Shown: positions 43,744 to 57,510, counted from the first letter of the stretch. The stretch is 64,000 nucleotides of DNA from Hanleya hanleyi (GCA_036873755.1 JAVTVY010020397.1:1-64000); one strand, 5' to 3'. A program made the numbers and translations. The notes: a model not told the origin generated them from the sequence alone.

Positions 43744-44399
43744 CTACATTGTATCCCAACAATTATTTGTACGATGAAAAGAGGAATGTGTAATCAGATA
43801 TTCCCGATGGCCTGCGTGTTCCAATGTGAACCTATATTTTCGAGAACATTCCACTGTTCCTTTGATAACCGCTGGTCCAATAGGCTGCAATATCAATAAC
43901 CGGGACGTAGAGAGTGATAGAGGACAAAGAAGAATAATAGCCTTGGAACCTTATAATCATCGACCCTCGTATTAGTAATAACTCATTGTGGCATATTGCC
44001 TCCTCTATATCAAGCATGCGTTCTCATTAAAGGACATCCCTACGTATCATAGTCATTTACTAAATGACAGTTCGGGGATAAATCGCTTAAGTGCTCGTCT
44101 CGTAAGTACGTTATTTCTCCTTGCACGTTTAAACCGGGTTGTAAATATTAATGCAAAGTGACAGGCGAACGTATAAGCTTATTAAATCGTTACCTCAAAC
44201 TATCCGCGGTATTACATTCTGTCAGCTAAATTGGAGAGTTTCACAAATATAGGATAACATATATAGGATAATGCCTGTGCATGAAAAGAAATAGAAAGAG
44301 ATTATCGGGCTAGAGAACCGTATCCTATGAATAGAATGTTCAGGAGGGAAGCCGAGACAAGCCGAAGTTCGTGGCAAGCCGAGCATAGTCATAGGCTCA

Positions 44400-44532
44400 A
44401 GATGACCATAATATGATAAGCTACAAAGTCACGGAGTATTAACTCTTAATTTTTGTTGTTCCAGAGATAGGAGCAGAAAAAAAACAACGAAGAGCGGGGT
44501 GCACCGCTCAACCAGGCCAGGTAGGGTTAACG
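44400..44532. mobile_element. Truncated TTAA-type MITE end
   Basis: GATAAGCTACAAAGTCACGG through CCAGGTAGGGTTAA matches one end of the MITE at 17495 in inverse orientation. The other end is missing. A matching truncated copy lies at 52970-53090 in the duplicated block. Confidence 0.6.
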
Positions 44533-45106
44533 CGAATTAGGTCAATTCTTTGATTATTTTTCCGAATGTACGCGGATTTCCGGAAGATTACCCAATACCG
44601 TATGCTCAGTACAACAAGGTGTTGACACAGAAATATATTGATGAACGACGGCTGAACATTGAATGTTGGATAATACTAAAAGATATCAGCGCTTGGACAA
44701 GTGGACTGGTGAACTAGAGAAAATTATTTTCTAATTCCCTGCAATGTTCATAGATTAGTGATAGTACCTTTTCTTTGCGACACAACAAATAACTGTCCAA
44801 ACTTTAGTACCATTCGCCCAGGCAATCATTGCAAACTATGGATTATGTAAAAAATCAGTCAATGTCTTGGCCCTAATAGCTTTTTATGGAGCCAGTCATG
44901 GCATCATCGCATAATTTATTCCTTAGAAAATCAAACAACATGTCCGTAAACTTGACTGGAGTCATGGAAGATTCAAACTCCTATGTATGTCATGAAATCA
45001 AGTTTTCACAGGATGACAAAATATTTTGTCTCTTGGCATATATCACTTTCAGTGATTTCTGCATTTTTGTTTGCGCTCACAAATAAGTGCACTTGCAAAG
45101 AGACGA

Positions 45107-45310
45107 ATTCAGTGGCCGAGCGGTCTAAGGCGTTTCGCTGGTGATCGCTAGCCTCACATGATCCCGCTGTTGCATGTGTGAAAGTTTGCCAGTTACTTGC
45201 CGACGAGCGACGGATCTCTACGGGTATTCCGGCTTCCTTCACCAATCAGTCTGGCTGTCACCATGTGAAAGAAATAACCTTGAGCGTGACATTAAAGGAC
45301 TCCCGCCATG
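45107..45310 (+). mobile_element. tRNA-derived SINE, copy 1
   Basis: It begins with a tRNA-Leu/Ser-like head (A-box GTGGCCGAGCGGTC) and continues into a body with GGTATTCCGGCTTCC, CTGTCACCATGTG and GAGCGTGACATTAAA. The B box is damaged. The body is shared with 53789 and 52686. Confidence 0.65.
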
Positions 45311-45702
45311 ATTGGCACAGTCGTGCAAAGGGTGCTTTGGACGGGCGACTCCTGACAAAAAGTGTATCAGCTCGTTGCACTTGACAAAAACTACTTCCTG
45401 TCGAAATAATAAAGTTTGAATTCAATTAAGGAATCTACCAATGTATCTTTTCCAAGGGTCTGTAGCCAAATGATGCTCTGTGCATATGGATATGGAATAG
45501 GCTTCAAATGAGCCAAATACAATCAGCTAACCTAGGGATGTAACAGCTGCGGTCATACGGCAAAGAATTTCAAACCACTAACTGGAAGTCAATTACTGTG
45601 TACTTCGAGATGACAAAGTAACTCACATTGGGTCAAAAAAGTTCCGAGTGACCCATAATGGCCGCCATTTTGAATTTGTCCTTGGTGATCAGGGCAAAAA
45701 GG

Positions 45703-45835
45703 AGTGAGTGAGTGAGTGAGTAGGATTTAACGTCGTTTTCAACATTGTTTCAGTCATATCACGACGGTGCCTACATGTGCCAGAACACGAGAGTGTCCAA
45801 AGTTCCTATTATTCTGGACACTGATCAAAAAGGAG
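45703..45835. mobile_element. GAGT-headed SINE-like insertion with target duplication
   Basis: The insertion starts with a GAGT microsatellite, then GATTTAACGTCGTTTTCAAC and CAGTCATATCACGACGG. CAAAAAGG flanks both sides (45695-45702 and 45836-45843). The duplicated block near 54375 lacks it and has a single GGACAAAAAGG, so the insertion came after the block duplication. Confidence 0.7.
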
Positions 45836-48454
45836 CTTGACATGATAAGTTGTGCCGTGAAATAGCTCAAATCTAATATATTTGTTCTTTTCGGTAAAGA
45901 GTATTGGAAATCAGGTGAAATATGTCCCAGGCCGGCAAAATACTTATGACCCATCATGGTCGCGATGCCAAATTATTCATGCTGCTGTGTGAAGAATTAG
46001 GAAAGCATCCTCAAAAACAGGCTGGAATAACTATACGTTACATATCTTGTACATAGAGTTACAATTTGATAAATATTTACTTTGATATGAAGCTAATAAC
46101 CTAAATCCCAAGAGAAAGTTCTGTAAAAGCAAAGTTTCAGATGGTCCATCATGGTCACAATTTGGGATTAAGCGTTCCCTATAGTGAAAGAATATGAGAG
46201 GAAGGAGGTGATGGATTCGCTGTCTCACAGTTTGTATCGTAGGTTTCCATGCCCCGAACGGCAAGGTAAATACGTCCTTACGATGTTATTCGTAGGGCCA
46301 TTTAGTATAATTAACAACAACACCCTGATACGCACATGGCCAGACTTCCGGATGAAGCACAGATTATACGTAGAGGAACGAGGTAGATCGGATAAACTTC
46401 AACTGTAGATAATGACTGCGTTGAAGAGACATTTATGGGGTGGAAAAACTTGACGTCTCGCGACTAAAAAGCAACCATATTACCATCGTCATAAATGCAA
46501 GAATACCCAGATAAACCTACCTGTAATGCCCGACGTCGTGCGGCTTAAATTTCCCACCAAGACAGACTCATACATATATTTGTCAAATGGCATGTACAGA
46601 TGGTGGGTAAGGGACTCCCAGCCCAACGACAGAATCCTAATAGTACCACAGACAAATAATACAATGGAGAAATTTGTACAAGATGGAAAAAGATCGAGAC
46701 TGGACTGAAAACATGATCACATGACTCCAGAGGAGTGCTTCTCTCGCCACCTCAAATTCAGACTCCACAATACGGAAGATTCTCGGACGTATCCTTAGTA
46801 TCTCCGCCTTTTTATTACCGTTGTTCATGTGAAGACTATGAAGTGACCACACGACCCCTTTCACCCCTATCATATTGTTTTAAAATAGAATCATGAAGGA
46901 TTTCTTTCAAGAATCGTAGAGGATCATGCAGGATTTTCTGAGATAATTATGAAAATTTGCGCTAATTCCCATAATATTATATTCGCGTGTACTCATTGAC
47001 TGTGTTGGGGTTTTCCCGAACGTCGGCGTATCAGGAATTAACCTCGGATTCCATTATTTCACGGATAATGGCATTAGGTAAATTTAACCAACAGGATTCG
47101 GGTCTCTATCACCGATAATTTCTTTTCATCTTTTTTTTACATGCCATTTTCCTATATATGTTGTCCTATATCTGTGGAACTGGGCCATTTAGCTGACAGA
47201 ATGTGATACCGCGAACAGTTTCAGGTAACGATATAATAAGCATATACGTTCGCCTGTCAGTTTGCAATAACATTTACAACTTTTTTCAAAAGAGCGAGTA
47301 ACGTACTTACGATACGAGACGCGAGCGATCTATCCCCGAACTCTCATTTAGCAAATTACTACGATACGTTGGGATGTCCTTTAATGAGAGCACTTGGTTG
47401 TTGTAGAGGAGACAATATGCTACGATGGGTTATTGATGATACCCTTGTCGATGGTTATAAGGCTCCAATGCTATTATTCTTCTCTGTCCTATGTCAATCT
47501 TTACGTCCCTGATATTGATATTGCTGCATATTGGGTCAGTGGTTACTAAAGGAGTTGCATGTATAACGCTCTCGACGATATTGGTTTAATTTGGAACACA
47601 CAGGCCATCTACAGTACCTGATTTCACATTCTTCTTGACATCGTAGAAAGAATCGATCTTATCAAATTGTTGGGATACAACGAAGAATGAATTCTTTCAA
47701 CCACAGCTGTAACGTCGACAGGGTAACAGTTATTTCGCTCATTTGAGTCGTATATCCAAACCGGTGCGTGTATCACTGGTACAAATTATGATGTGGGTAC
47801 CATGGCCTAATTTACATTTACGACAAGTCAACAAGACCTTACTTGTAACCTAACTAAAGAAACCTGTCACTTTACGTATCGATTCATGAAATATTTGCCC
47901 TTGTGCTGCTGGTATCGGCCTTTACAATGTATATACAGAAGCACGGAATAAGACTCCAATTGGCTAATATGAATCATTCAATCTGTTGCTATACCATAAT
48001 GTGTTTTAAGATTATTATATGAAGAAATATATACAAAAAATTCCCCTCAATCGCGTTTAAGTTTGCTGGGATGTTTTGGGTTATAGCCTGGATCGACCAG
48101 AATGGTATCTCTGTTCGATAATGTTCAGGTATTTGGTGGCATTTGTGAAAAGGTCGTAATTTAAGATCATTCGTAAGTTACAGCCAAGGGCCTTATCCTT
48201 ACTTGGCCGGTCGCAAAAGCCTACTCTGCAAACAACGGCAGCGCCAACGAAGGCCGTTCAATAATTATTCCCCTGTGTTGGTAATATTCCGGATAATATC
48301 GGTTTTACATTATCTTGTCAAGTAAAACTGACGATAATGATTTCACTATGCGATCTGATAAACAGACCGCTGTTCACACGACCGTGAGCTGCAGTGATTA
48401 TTGTCACAGATCAAATGCATTGTCAATATATAGCCTGTTACAGATAGACTCTTG

Positions 48455-48666
48455 ATAGGGTACACCTCGACGTCATTCGCACAGTTCGTTACTCTAGCCT
48501 GTTGCAATGCTTTTCCTTAGCGCTTGTTCAAAGACATTTGGCAAATACCACCAGCGCCGTTATTCTGAACACGAGTTACGGAAAGGGGGTTAACCCCGAA
48601 AAAAAGGTTGACCGTTACCTGGGCATTCCCTTCGCAAAACCACCTACAGGGAAACTCCGATTCGAA
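48455..48666 (+). pseudogene. Esterase first-exon copy 4, broken
   Basis: The start codon is ATA instead of ATG, and the segment after SYGK is shortened and altered (GVNPEKK in place of the longer RGIREEVLPG segment), although RYLGIPFAKPPTGKLRFE and the GTAAGT donor remain. It is closest to the copy at 56992. Confidence 0.85.
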
Positions 48667-48977
48667 GTAAGTTGTCTTGTGTTCCTTTGTATTCCTGTCT
48701 TTATGAGTTTTGAAACTCAATATATCGGATAGATTGTAATCCTTAATATATCATGAAGATACGTATGTTTTACCTAACTTTTGCGGCATTACAGTCCCAA
48801 TTTAATCGCAAAACCTTTTCGATCTTTTCAAAGCCCTACTCCAAAACAATTATCATTTTTGCATTCCCGTGTATACCAGAGTTTTCCAGAGCGCTGTTCA
48901 CACGACCGAGAGTATCAGTGATTATTATCACAGATCAACTTCATTGTCAATGGATAGCCTCTTACAGATAGACTTTG

Positions 48978-49180
48978 ATGGGATACACATCGATGTAATT
49001 CGCACAGTTCGTTACTCTAGCCTGGTGGCAATGCCGTTCGATGCCACCATCACCGTCATTCTGACCACGAGTTACGGAAAGGTGCGAGGTATCCGAGAGG
49101 AGGTGCTTCTTGGAAGAAACGTTGACCGTTACCTGGGCATTTTCTTCACTAAACCCCTTACAGGGACCCTCAGATTCGAA
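48978..49180 (+). pseudogene. Esterase first-exon copy 5, broken
   Basis: It has the same codon-7 TAA as copy 3, lacks about 27 bases in the signal-peptide region, and its splice donor has changed from GT to GC (GAAGCAGG). Confidence 0.85.
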
Positions 49181-51261
49181 GCAGGTTGACTTGTGTTCCT
49201 GTGTATTCCTCCCTTCATGCGTTTTGAAAATCACTGGATCAGATTGATTATATTTCTTGATATATCATCAACATATGTGAATTTTGCCTAATTTTTTGCG
49301 GCATAAGAATCGCAATTTAAGCGCAAAAGCCCAAATATCTTTTGATAGGTCATTGTACCTACTCCAAAATACTTTCTATTTTTGTATTTCCGTATATACC
49401 AGAGTTTTCCAGAGCTGGACTCCACCGCCTCCTCTACAACCCTGCCATTGTATAACCACAGAGATCTCTGGTGCGTTTGAATGAAGTATTCAGAGAAATG
49501 TTCCTTCAATGATCCTTTACAGAAACTCTTTGATTGGTTGGATTTTCACCCAATTGTCTCCACAAGCCAATGAATAAGCCGATTTTCATTTGAAAATTTG
49601 AACTGTCCAATCAAATGTTTTAAAAGCAGAAGATATCCCGTGATGCACTGTTATTTCTATAAACATCTCTTGGGTTTGTGATGTACAGCTTCACTCAAGA
49701 AATCAGAATTCGTGCCATTGACTAACATTGCTACCGATGACACAGATATATACTGTACGCCTCAAAGGAATGTCATGTTTTGACTGCCGATGCAAGACAT
49801 ATTCAAGCTGTGAAATGATTGTATCTCTCACACAAAGATGATATACGTTAATGATCTGCTGAAGGCCAAACCCAACAATTATTCACTTCCAGGCTTCTAA
49901 GACTGATATACATGTAGTTTCTGCTTCAGTTTATGCCAGTATAGATGTTCTAGGTTTAATAAACACGCGTTGCTTTTGACTTTGAAGAGCTCCATACACA
50001 TTAGAAATCATGATAGTAGGAAACAGCTAGGCTACCTAATCATTGCTTCAGTTGATTATCATTGTCCCTATTGTCAGGTTTAGCTACGTATGAATCACTT
50101 ACATATTCATCTGTATACACTGCCTTGTAAAATGTGTGGACTGTGTTACTCTACAATATGAATTTGTAAGAAGAGTTATTATTCCAAGAGCAATTATATT
50201 TCCGCTAAAATTTTGTTAACATGACATATGAAAACGAATGGAATAGATCACCTTTATTATATCTTACTATGAGAATTATATAAGAAATAGGTGGTTTGTG
50301 CTCTGCTTATGGGAAATTGTCAAGCAGTTGCCAGTCACAAGAGTTGGTGTTTGGTTTGGCATTAACCATATTTATGGTATATATATATATACGATAACCA
50401 CCAAACAATGCTTACCGTTGAGTACATGTACATCATTCAGAACTCATTTTATCCATTATTCGTTTGGGTTTTTTTGTCCATTTTTCGGTAGATACTTGAT
50501 GTACGCCACTATTGTCAGGGCCTTTGTGGCACTGGGAAGCCCAATTGTTATTACTCCCATTGCTTGGCTATTGTATGCATTGTCACGTGATCCTTACATG
50601 AAGTATGAACCCATTTTTCGTTCATAGATCGATGGTGACATTTGAGCGCTAGCTTGATAGGATAGTTTACGGTCACTACATCATGAACATCCATAGACGT
50701 TATGACGGTGAACAATTGTCTCTCTCTCTCAGAGGTCCGCACTCAAGTAGTTCAATACATTCTTTAAAATGATATCTGAGCAAGATGTTGATTCTCTAAC
50801 TCCGAATCATTTATTAGTCGAGTGGAATGAAGAATCCGGTTGAGGATTGATCATGGACTGTATCTCGGTCACTAGTCGATTATCAGTGCTCGTGCTCTGC
50901 CATGTTAATCCCGTACAATTACATACAAAATCATGCATGGAAACTTTCAGTTGAGTGTTTGCTGATATCATCAAATGATTTAATGATACCATTAATTGTT
51001 TTACGATAGCCACAATATTTAAAGATATAAGTAAAGATTAACATACTATCATGTCATTTACACGTATCAACAAACTATTGGCTGATATTCACAAACCATT
51101 TAATGGTCTCAACAAATCGTTTGATGACATCAGCATACTATGTAGTGATATAATCAAATCATTTGAAGATATCCGTAAATATTGAATTATGTCAGCAAAT
51201 GTCGAAGAAAAATTAAAACGGCTTGCTACATGGTCACCTTGTCAGGAGCACTGCTTCTGTA
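49181..51261. other. Duplicated non-coding block
   Basis: Second copy of the sequence at about 39970-40150 plus 41863-43743. It lacks the retrotransposon found at 40155 and so serves as its empty site. Confidence 0.55.
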
Positions 51262-51417
51262 CTACATTGTATCCCAACAATTCCTTGTACGATTTAAAAA
51301 CGCATGTGCAATCAGATATTTCATATGGCCTGTGTGTTCCAATGTGAACCTATATCTTCGAGAGCACTCCACTGTTCCTTTGATAACCGCTGGTCCAATA
51401 GGCTGCAATATCAATCG
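51262..51417 (-). repeat. Partial left arm of the long inverted-repeat element
   Basis: CTACATTGTATCCCAACAA through CTGCAATATCAAT matches the left arms, then stops abruptly at sequence resembling 50490-50640. A rearrangement joined two partial copies of the block here. Confidence 0.6.
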
Positions 51418-52685
51418 GTAGATACCTGATGTACGCAACTCTTGTCAAGCCATTTGTGACACTGAAAAGCCCCATTGTTATTACTCCCATTGTTGTCACC
51501 AGGCTTGGCTCTTTTATGCATTGTCATGTGATCCTTACGTGAAGTATGAACCCATTCTTCGTTCATAGATCGATGATGACATTTGAGCGCTAGCTTGATA
51601 TGATAGTTTACGGTCCTTTCATCATGTACATCCACATACGTTATGAGGGTGAATAATTGTCTCTCTCAGAGTTTAGCACTCACGGACTTCAGTGCATTTG
51701 CAGTGCATGAAGTGTGCGCAATATGTTGATTCTTTGATTATGAATCATTTAATAGCTATGATTGGTTGAGAGGAATGAAGTACTTGGTCGATGATTGATC
51801 ATGGACTTTATCTCGGTCACTGGTCGATTATCAGGGTTCGTGCACTGTTATGTTAATCCCATACCATTACAGATAAAATCCTGGAAACTTTCTATTGATG
51901 TTTGCTGATATCATCAAATGGTATATTGATATCATCAAATGATTTATGATAGCAACAATAATTAAAGATATCAGCAAAGATTAACAGATACTATCAGGTC
52001 ATTTCATGGTCTCATTTCATGGTCTCAGAAAATCATTTGGTGACATCAGCAAACTATCTAGCGATATCATCAGATCATTTGAAGATATCCGTAAATATTG
52101 AATTATGTCAGCAAATGCCATACGGTCACCTTGTCAGGAGCTACATTGTATCCCAACAATTCTTTGTATAATGAAAAGACGGATGTGTAATCAGATATTC
52201 CCAATAGCCTGCGTGTTCCAAATGAACCTATCTTCGAGAGCATTCTACTGCTCCTTTGATAACCGCTGGTCCAATAGGCTGCAATATCAATAACCGGGAC
52301 GTAGAGAGCGATAGAGGACAAAGAAGAATAATAGCCTTGGAACCTTATAATTATCGACCCTCGTGTTAGTAATAACTCATTGTAGCATATTGCCTCCTCT
52401 ACAACAAGCATGCACTCTCATTAAAGGACATCCCTACGTATCATAGTAATTTACCAAATGACAGTTCGGGGATAAATCGCTTACGTGCTCGTCTCTTAAG
52501 TACGTTATTTTCTCCTTGCACGTTTAAACCGGGTTGTAAATCTTAATGCAAAGTGACAGGCGAACGTATAAGCTTATTAAATCGTTACCTGAATCTATCC
52601 GCGGTATTACATTCTGTCAGCTAAATTGGAGAGTTTCACAAATATAGGATAACATATATAGGATAATGCCTGTACTTGAAAAGAA

Positions 52686-52838
52686 CGAGCCCAGCTGGTC
52701 CATGTGTGAAAGTCTGTCAGTTACTTGCCGAAGGGCGGTGGTTCTCTCCGGGTACTCCGGCTTCCTCCACCAACCAAACTGACTGTCACCATATGAGTGA
52801 AACAAACTTGAGTGTGACATTAAACCAAATTCCCTCCC
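52686..52838 (+). mobile_element. SINE, 5'-truncated, with 11-bp target duplication
   Basis: CTTGAAAAGAA flanks both sides (52675-52685 and 52839-52849). The copy 2 block near 44280 has the site without the insertion. The body has CGGGTACTCCGGCTTCCTCC and GAGTGTGACATTAAAC and ends in a CCCT-rich tail. It lacks the tRNA head, so it is truncated at its 5' end. Confidence 0.8.
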
Positions 52839-53788
52839 TCCCTTGAAAAGAAATAGAAAGAGATTATCGGGCTAGAGAACCGTATCCTATGAATAGAATG
52901 TTCAAGAGGAAAGCCGAGACAAGCCGAAGTTCGTGGCAAGCCGAGTCATAGTCATAGGCTCAAGATGACCATAAGATGATAAGCTACAAAGTCACGGAGT
53001 ATCAACTCTCATTTTTTGTCGCTCCGGAGATAGGAACAAAAAAACAACAACAAGTGCCTCCCACCCGGCCAGGTAGGGTTGACGCGAATTAGGACAATTC
53101 TTTGATTATTTTTCCGAATATACGCGGATTTTCGAAGATTATAATTACCCAATATGCTCAGTACAACAAGGTGTTGACACGGGAATAGATTGATGAACGA
53201 CGGCTGAACATTGAATGTTGGATAATACTAAAAGATATCATCGCTTGGACAAGTGGACTGATGGGCTTTTCGACAAGCATACCGCAGCAATTGTCTTCAA
53301 CAAGTGGCGTTCGACATGGAAAGGGACAATAACCAAACCCAATGTGCCCGCAGTCGGTCTTCAAAGTCTGACCACTTGATCTAGAGCAAATTATTTTCTA
53401 ATTCCCTGCATTGTTCATAGATTAGTGATAGGACCTTTTCTTTGTGACACAACAAATAACTGTTTAAACTTTAGTACCATTCAACCCCGGCTGTCATTGC
53501 CATATATGGATTATGTAAAAAATCAGTCAATGTCTTGGCCCTTATAGCTTTTTATGAACCCAGTCATGATCATGGCATCATCGCGTAATTTATTCCTTGG
53601 CAAATCAAACAACATGTCCGTAAACTTGACTGGAGTCTTGGGAGATTCAAACTCCTATGTATGTCATGAAATCAAGTTTTCACAGAATGACAAAATATTT
53701 TGTCTGTTGGCATATATCACTTTGAGTGATTTCTGCATTTTTGTTTGCTCTCACAAACAAGTGCTCTTGCAAAGAGACGAATTCGGTG

Positions 53789-53990
53789 GCCGAGCGGTCT
53801 AAGGCGTTTCGCTGGTGGTCACTAGCCTCACAGAACCCCGCTGTTGCATGTGTGAAAGTGTACCAGTTACTTGCCGACGAGCGGTGGTTTCTCCGGGTAT
53901 TCCGGCTTCCTTCCACAATCAGTCTGGCTGTCACCATGTGAGAGAAATAACCTTGAGCGTGGCATTAAACGACTCCTGCCAGGATTCGCA
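53789..53990 (+). mobile_element. tRNA-derived SINE, copy 2
   Basis: Duplicate of the SINE at 45107 at the equivalent place in the block. It has the same tRNA-like head (GTGGCCGAGCGGTC) and body, so both come from one insertion that was duplicated with the block. Confidence 0.65.
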
Positions 53991-56900
53991 CAGTCATGCA
54001 AAGGGTACTTTGGACGGGCGGCTCCTGACAAAAAGTGTATCAGCTTGTTGCACTTGACAAAAACTACTTCCTGTCGAAATAATAAAGTTTAAATTCAATT
54101 AAAGAATCTACCAATGTAACTTGTCCAAGGGCCCGTAACCAAAGATGCTCTGTGCATACTGATACATGCACTGGATATGGAATAGGCTCTAAATGAGACA
54201 AATACAATCAGCTAACCTGGGGATGTAACAGCTGTGGTCATACGGCAAAGAATTTCAAACCAATAATTGGAACTCAATTACTGTGTACTTCGAGATGACA
54301 AAGTAACTCATGGTGGGTCAGAAAAGTTCCGAATGACCCATCATGGCCGCCAGTTTGAATTTGTCCTTGGTGATCAGGACAAAAAGGCGCTTGGCCTGAT
54401 AAGTTGTGCCGTGAAATAGCTCAAATCTAAAATATTTGTTCTTTTCGGTAAAGAGTATTGGAAATCAGGTGAACTTTGTCCGAGGACCGCAAAATACTTA
54501 TGACCCATCATGGTCGCGATGCCAAATTATTCATGCTGCTGTGTGAAGAATTAGGAAACCATCCTCAAAAACAGGCTGGAACAACTATACGTTACATATC
54601 TTGTACATAGAGTTACAATTTGATAAATATTTACTTTGATATGAAGCTAATAACCTAAATCCCAAGAGAACGTTCTGTAAAAGCAAAGTTTCAGATGGTC
54701 CATCATGGTCACCATTTGGGATTAAGCGTTCCCTATAGTGAAAGAATATGAGAGGAAGGAGGTGATGGATTCGCTGTCTCACAGTTTGTATCATAGTTTT
54801 CCATGCCGCGAACGGCAAGGTAAATACGTCCTTACGATCTTATTCGTTGGGTCATTTAGTATTATTAACAACAACACCCTGATACGCACATGGCCAGACT
54901 TACGGATGAAGCACAGACTATACGTCGAGGAACGAGGTTGATCGGATAAACTTCAACTGTAGATAATGACAGCGTTGAAGAGACATTTATAAGGTGGAAA
55001 AAGTTGACGTCTCGCGACTAAAAAGCAACCATCTTACCATCGTGATAAATGCAAGAATACCTGGTTTGATAAACCTACCTGTAATGCCCGACGTCGTGCG
55101 GCTTAAATTTCCCACCAAGACAGACTCATCCATATATTTGTCAAATGGCATGTACAGATGGTGGATAAGGGACTCCCTGTCCAATGGCAGAATTCTACAT
55201 GTACCACAGACAAATAATACAATGGAGCAATTGGTACGAGATGGAAAAAGTTGAAGACTGGACTAAAAACACGACCATATATGACTCCACAGGAGTGCTT
55301 CTCTAGGCACCTCAAATTCAGACTCCAGAATACGGAAGATTCTCGGACGTAGCCTTAGTATTCCAACCGCCCTTTTATTGCCGTTGTTCATGGGAAAGCT
55401 CTGAAGTAACCACACGACCCCTTCACCCCTATCATATTATTTTTCAATAGAATCATGAAGGATTTCCTTCAAGAATCGTAGAGGATCCTGCAGGATTTTC
55501 TGAGATAATTATGAAAATTTGTGCTAATTCCCATAATATTATATTCGTGTGTACTCAATGACCGGGTTAGGATTTTCCCGAACGTCGGCGTTTCAGGAAT
55601 TAACCTCGGATTCCATTATTTCACGGATAATGGCATTAGGTAATTTAACCAACATGATTCGGGTCTCTATCACCGATAATTTTTTGTCATTTTTTTTTTG
55701 CATGACATTTTCCTATATATGTTGTCCTATATCTGTGGAACTCGGCCATTTACCTGACAGAATGTGATACCGCGAACAGTTTCAGGTAACGAACGAATGA
55801 TAAGCATATACGTTTGTCTGTCGCTTTGCATTAACATTTGCAACTTCATTCAAAAGAGCTAGTAACGTACTTACGATACGAGACGCAAGCGATTTATCCC
55901 CGAACTGTCATTTAGCAAATTACTACGATACGTAGGGATGTCCTTTAATGAGAGCACTTGGTTGTTGTAGAGGAGACAATATGCTACGATGGGTTATTGA
56001 TGATACGCTGATCGATGATTATAAGGCTCCAAGGCTATTATTCTTCTCTGTCCTCTATCACTCTCTACGTCCCGGTTATTGATATTGCTGCCTATTGGAC
56101 CAGCGGTTATCAACGGAGTTGCATGTATAACGCTCTCGACGATATTGGTTAATATGGAACACACAGGCCATCTACAGTACCTGATTTCACATTCTTCTTA
56201 ACATCGTAGAAAGAACCGATCTTGTCAAATTGTTGGGATACAATATAATGAAGAATGAATTCTTTCAACCACAGCTGTAACGTCGACAGGGTAACTGTTC
56301 TTATTTCGCTAATTTGAGTCGTATATCCATACCGGTGCGTGTATCACTGGGACAGATTATGATGTGGGTACCATGGCCTAATTTACATTTACGCCAAGTT
56401 AACAAGACCTTACCTGTAACCTAACTAAAGAATTCTGTCACTCTACGTATCGATTCACGAAATATTTGCCCTTGTGCTGCTGGTATCGGCCTCTACAATG
56501 TATATACAGAAGCACGGAATAAGACTGCGATTGACTAATATGAATCTGTTGCTATACCGTAATGTGTTTTAAGATTATTATATGAAGAAATATATACAAA
56601 AAGTTCCCTTCAATCTGAGATGTTTTGGGTTATAGCCTGGATGACCAGAATGGTATCCCTGTTCGATAATGTTCAGGTATTTGGTGGCATCTGTGAAAAG
56701 GTCGTAATTTAAGATCATTCGCAAGTTACAGCCAAGGGCCTTATCCTTACTTGGCCGGTCGCAAAAAACTACTCTGCAAACAACGGCAGCGCCAACGAAG
56801 GCCGTTCAATAATTATTCTCTGTGTTGGTAATATTCCGGATAATATCGGTTTTACATTATCTTGTCAAGTAAAACTGACGTTAACGATTTCACTATGCGA

Positions 56901-56991
56901 TCTGATAAACAGACCGCTGTGCACACGACCGTGAGCTGCAGTGATTATTGTCACAGATCGAATTCATTGTCAGTATATAGCCCCTTACTTG

Positions 56992-57222
56992 ATGGGGTAC
57001 ACCTCGATGTCATTCGCACAGTTCGTTACTCTAGCCTGGTGGTAATGCCTTTCCTTAGCGCTTGTTCAAAGACATTTGCCAAATACCACCAGCACCGTTA
57101 TCCTGAACACGAGTTACGGAAAGGTGCGGGGTATCCGAGAGGAGGTACTTTCCGGAAAAAGAGTTGACCGTTACCTGGGAATTCCCTTCGCAAAACCCCC
57201 TACAGGGAAACTCCGATTCGAA
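56992..57222 (+). pseudogene. Esterase first-exon copy 6, one stop
   Basis: A full-length 231-nt exon with an intact ATG, YLGIPFAKPPTGKLRFE and a GTAAGT donor, but codon 18 in the signal peptide is TAA where other copies have CAA. It is otherwise open. Confidence 0.85.
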
Positions 57223-57510
57223 GTAAGTTGACTTGTGTTCCTTTGTATTCCTGTCTTTATGAGTTTTGAAACTCAATATATCGGATAGATTGTATTCCTC
57301 AATATATCATGCAGATATGTATGTTTTACCTAACTCTCGCGGCATTACAGTCCCAATTTCAGCGCAGAGCCTTACGATCTTTTCAAATCCCTACTCCAAA
57401 ACATTTTTCATCTTTGCATTCCTGTGTATATCAGAGTTTTCAGAGCGCTGTTCACACGACCAAGAGTAGCAGCTATCCAAACATTCATTGTCAGCAGCAC
57501 TGCTCCTGTA

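Larger units (their letters stand above)
43744..47690. mobile_element. Long inverted-repeat element, copy 2
   Basis: Bounded by the same inverted arms as copy 1 (left about 43744-44310, right about 47095-47690). Its interior differs from copies 1 and 4 but matches copy 3 (52141-56251) across a SINE and several hundred bases on each side. No transposase is seen. Confidence 0.55.
52141..56251. mobile_element. Long inverted-repeat element, copy 3
   Basis: Same arms as the other copies (left about 52141-52690, right about 55660-56251). The interior is nearly collinear with copy 2, differing by small insertions such as the SINE at 52686 and the absence of the GAGT-headed insertion. Confidence 0.55.

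Noticed and set aside
45107..45190. Functional tRNA at the SINE head
   Set aside because: The A box is present but the B box and acceptor pairing are lost, so it is a SINE head, not a tRNA gene.
46184..54941. Duplicated short frames (46184-46408 and 54738-54941)
   Set aside because: They are similar only because the blocks are duplicated; the reading-frame ends differ and no protein family is recognisable.
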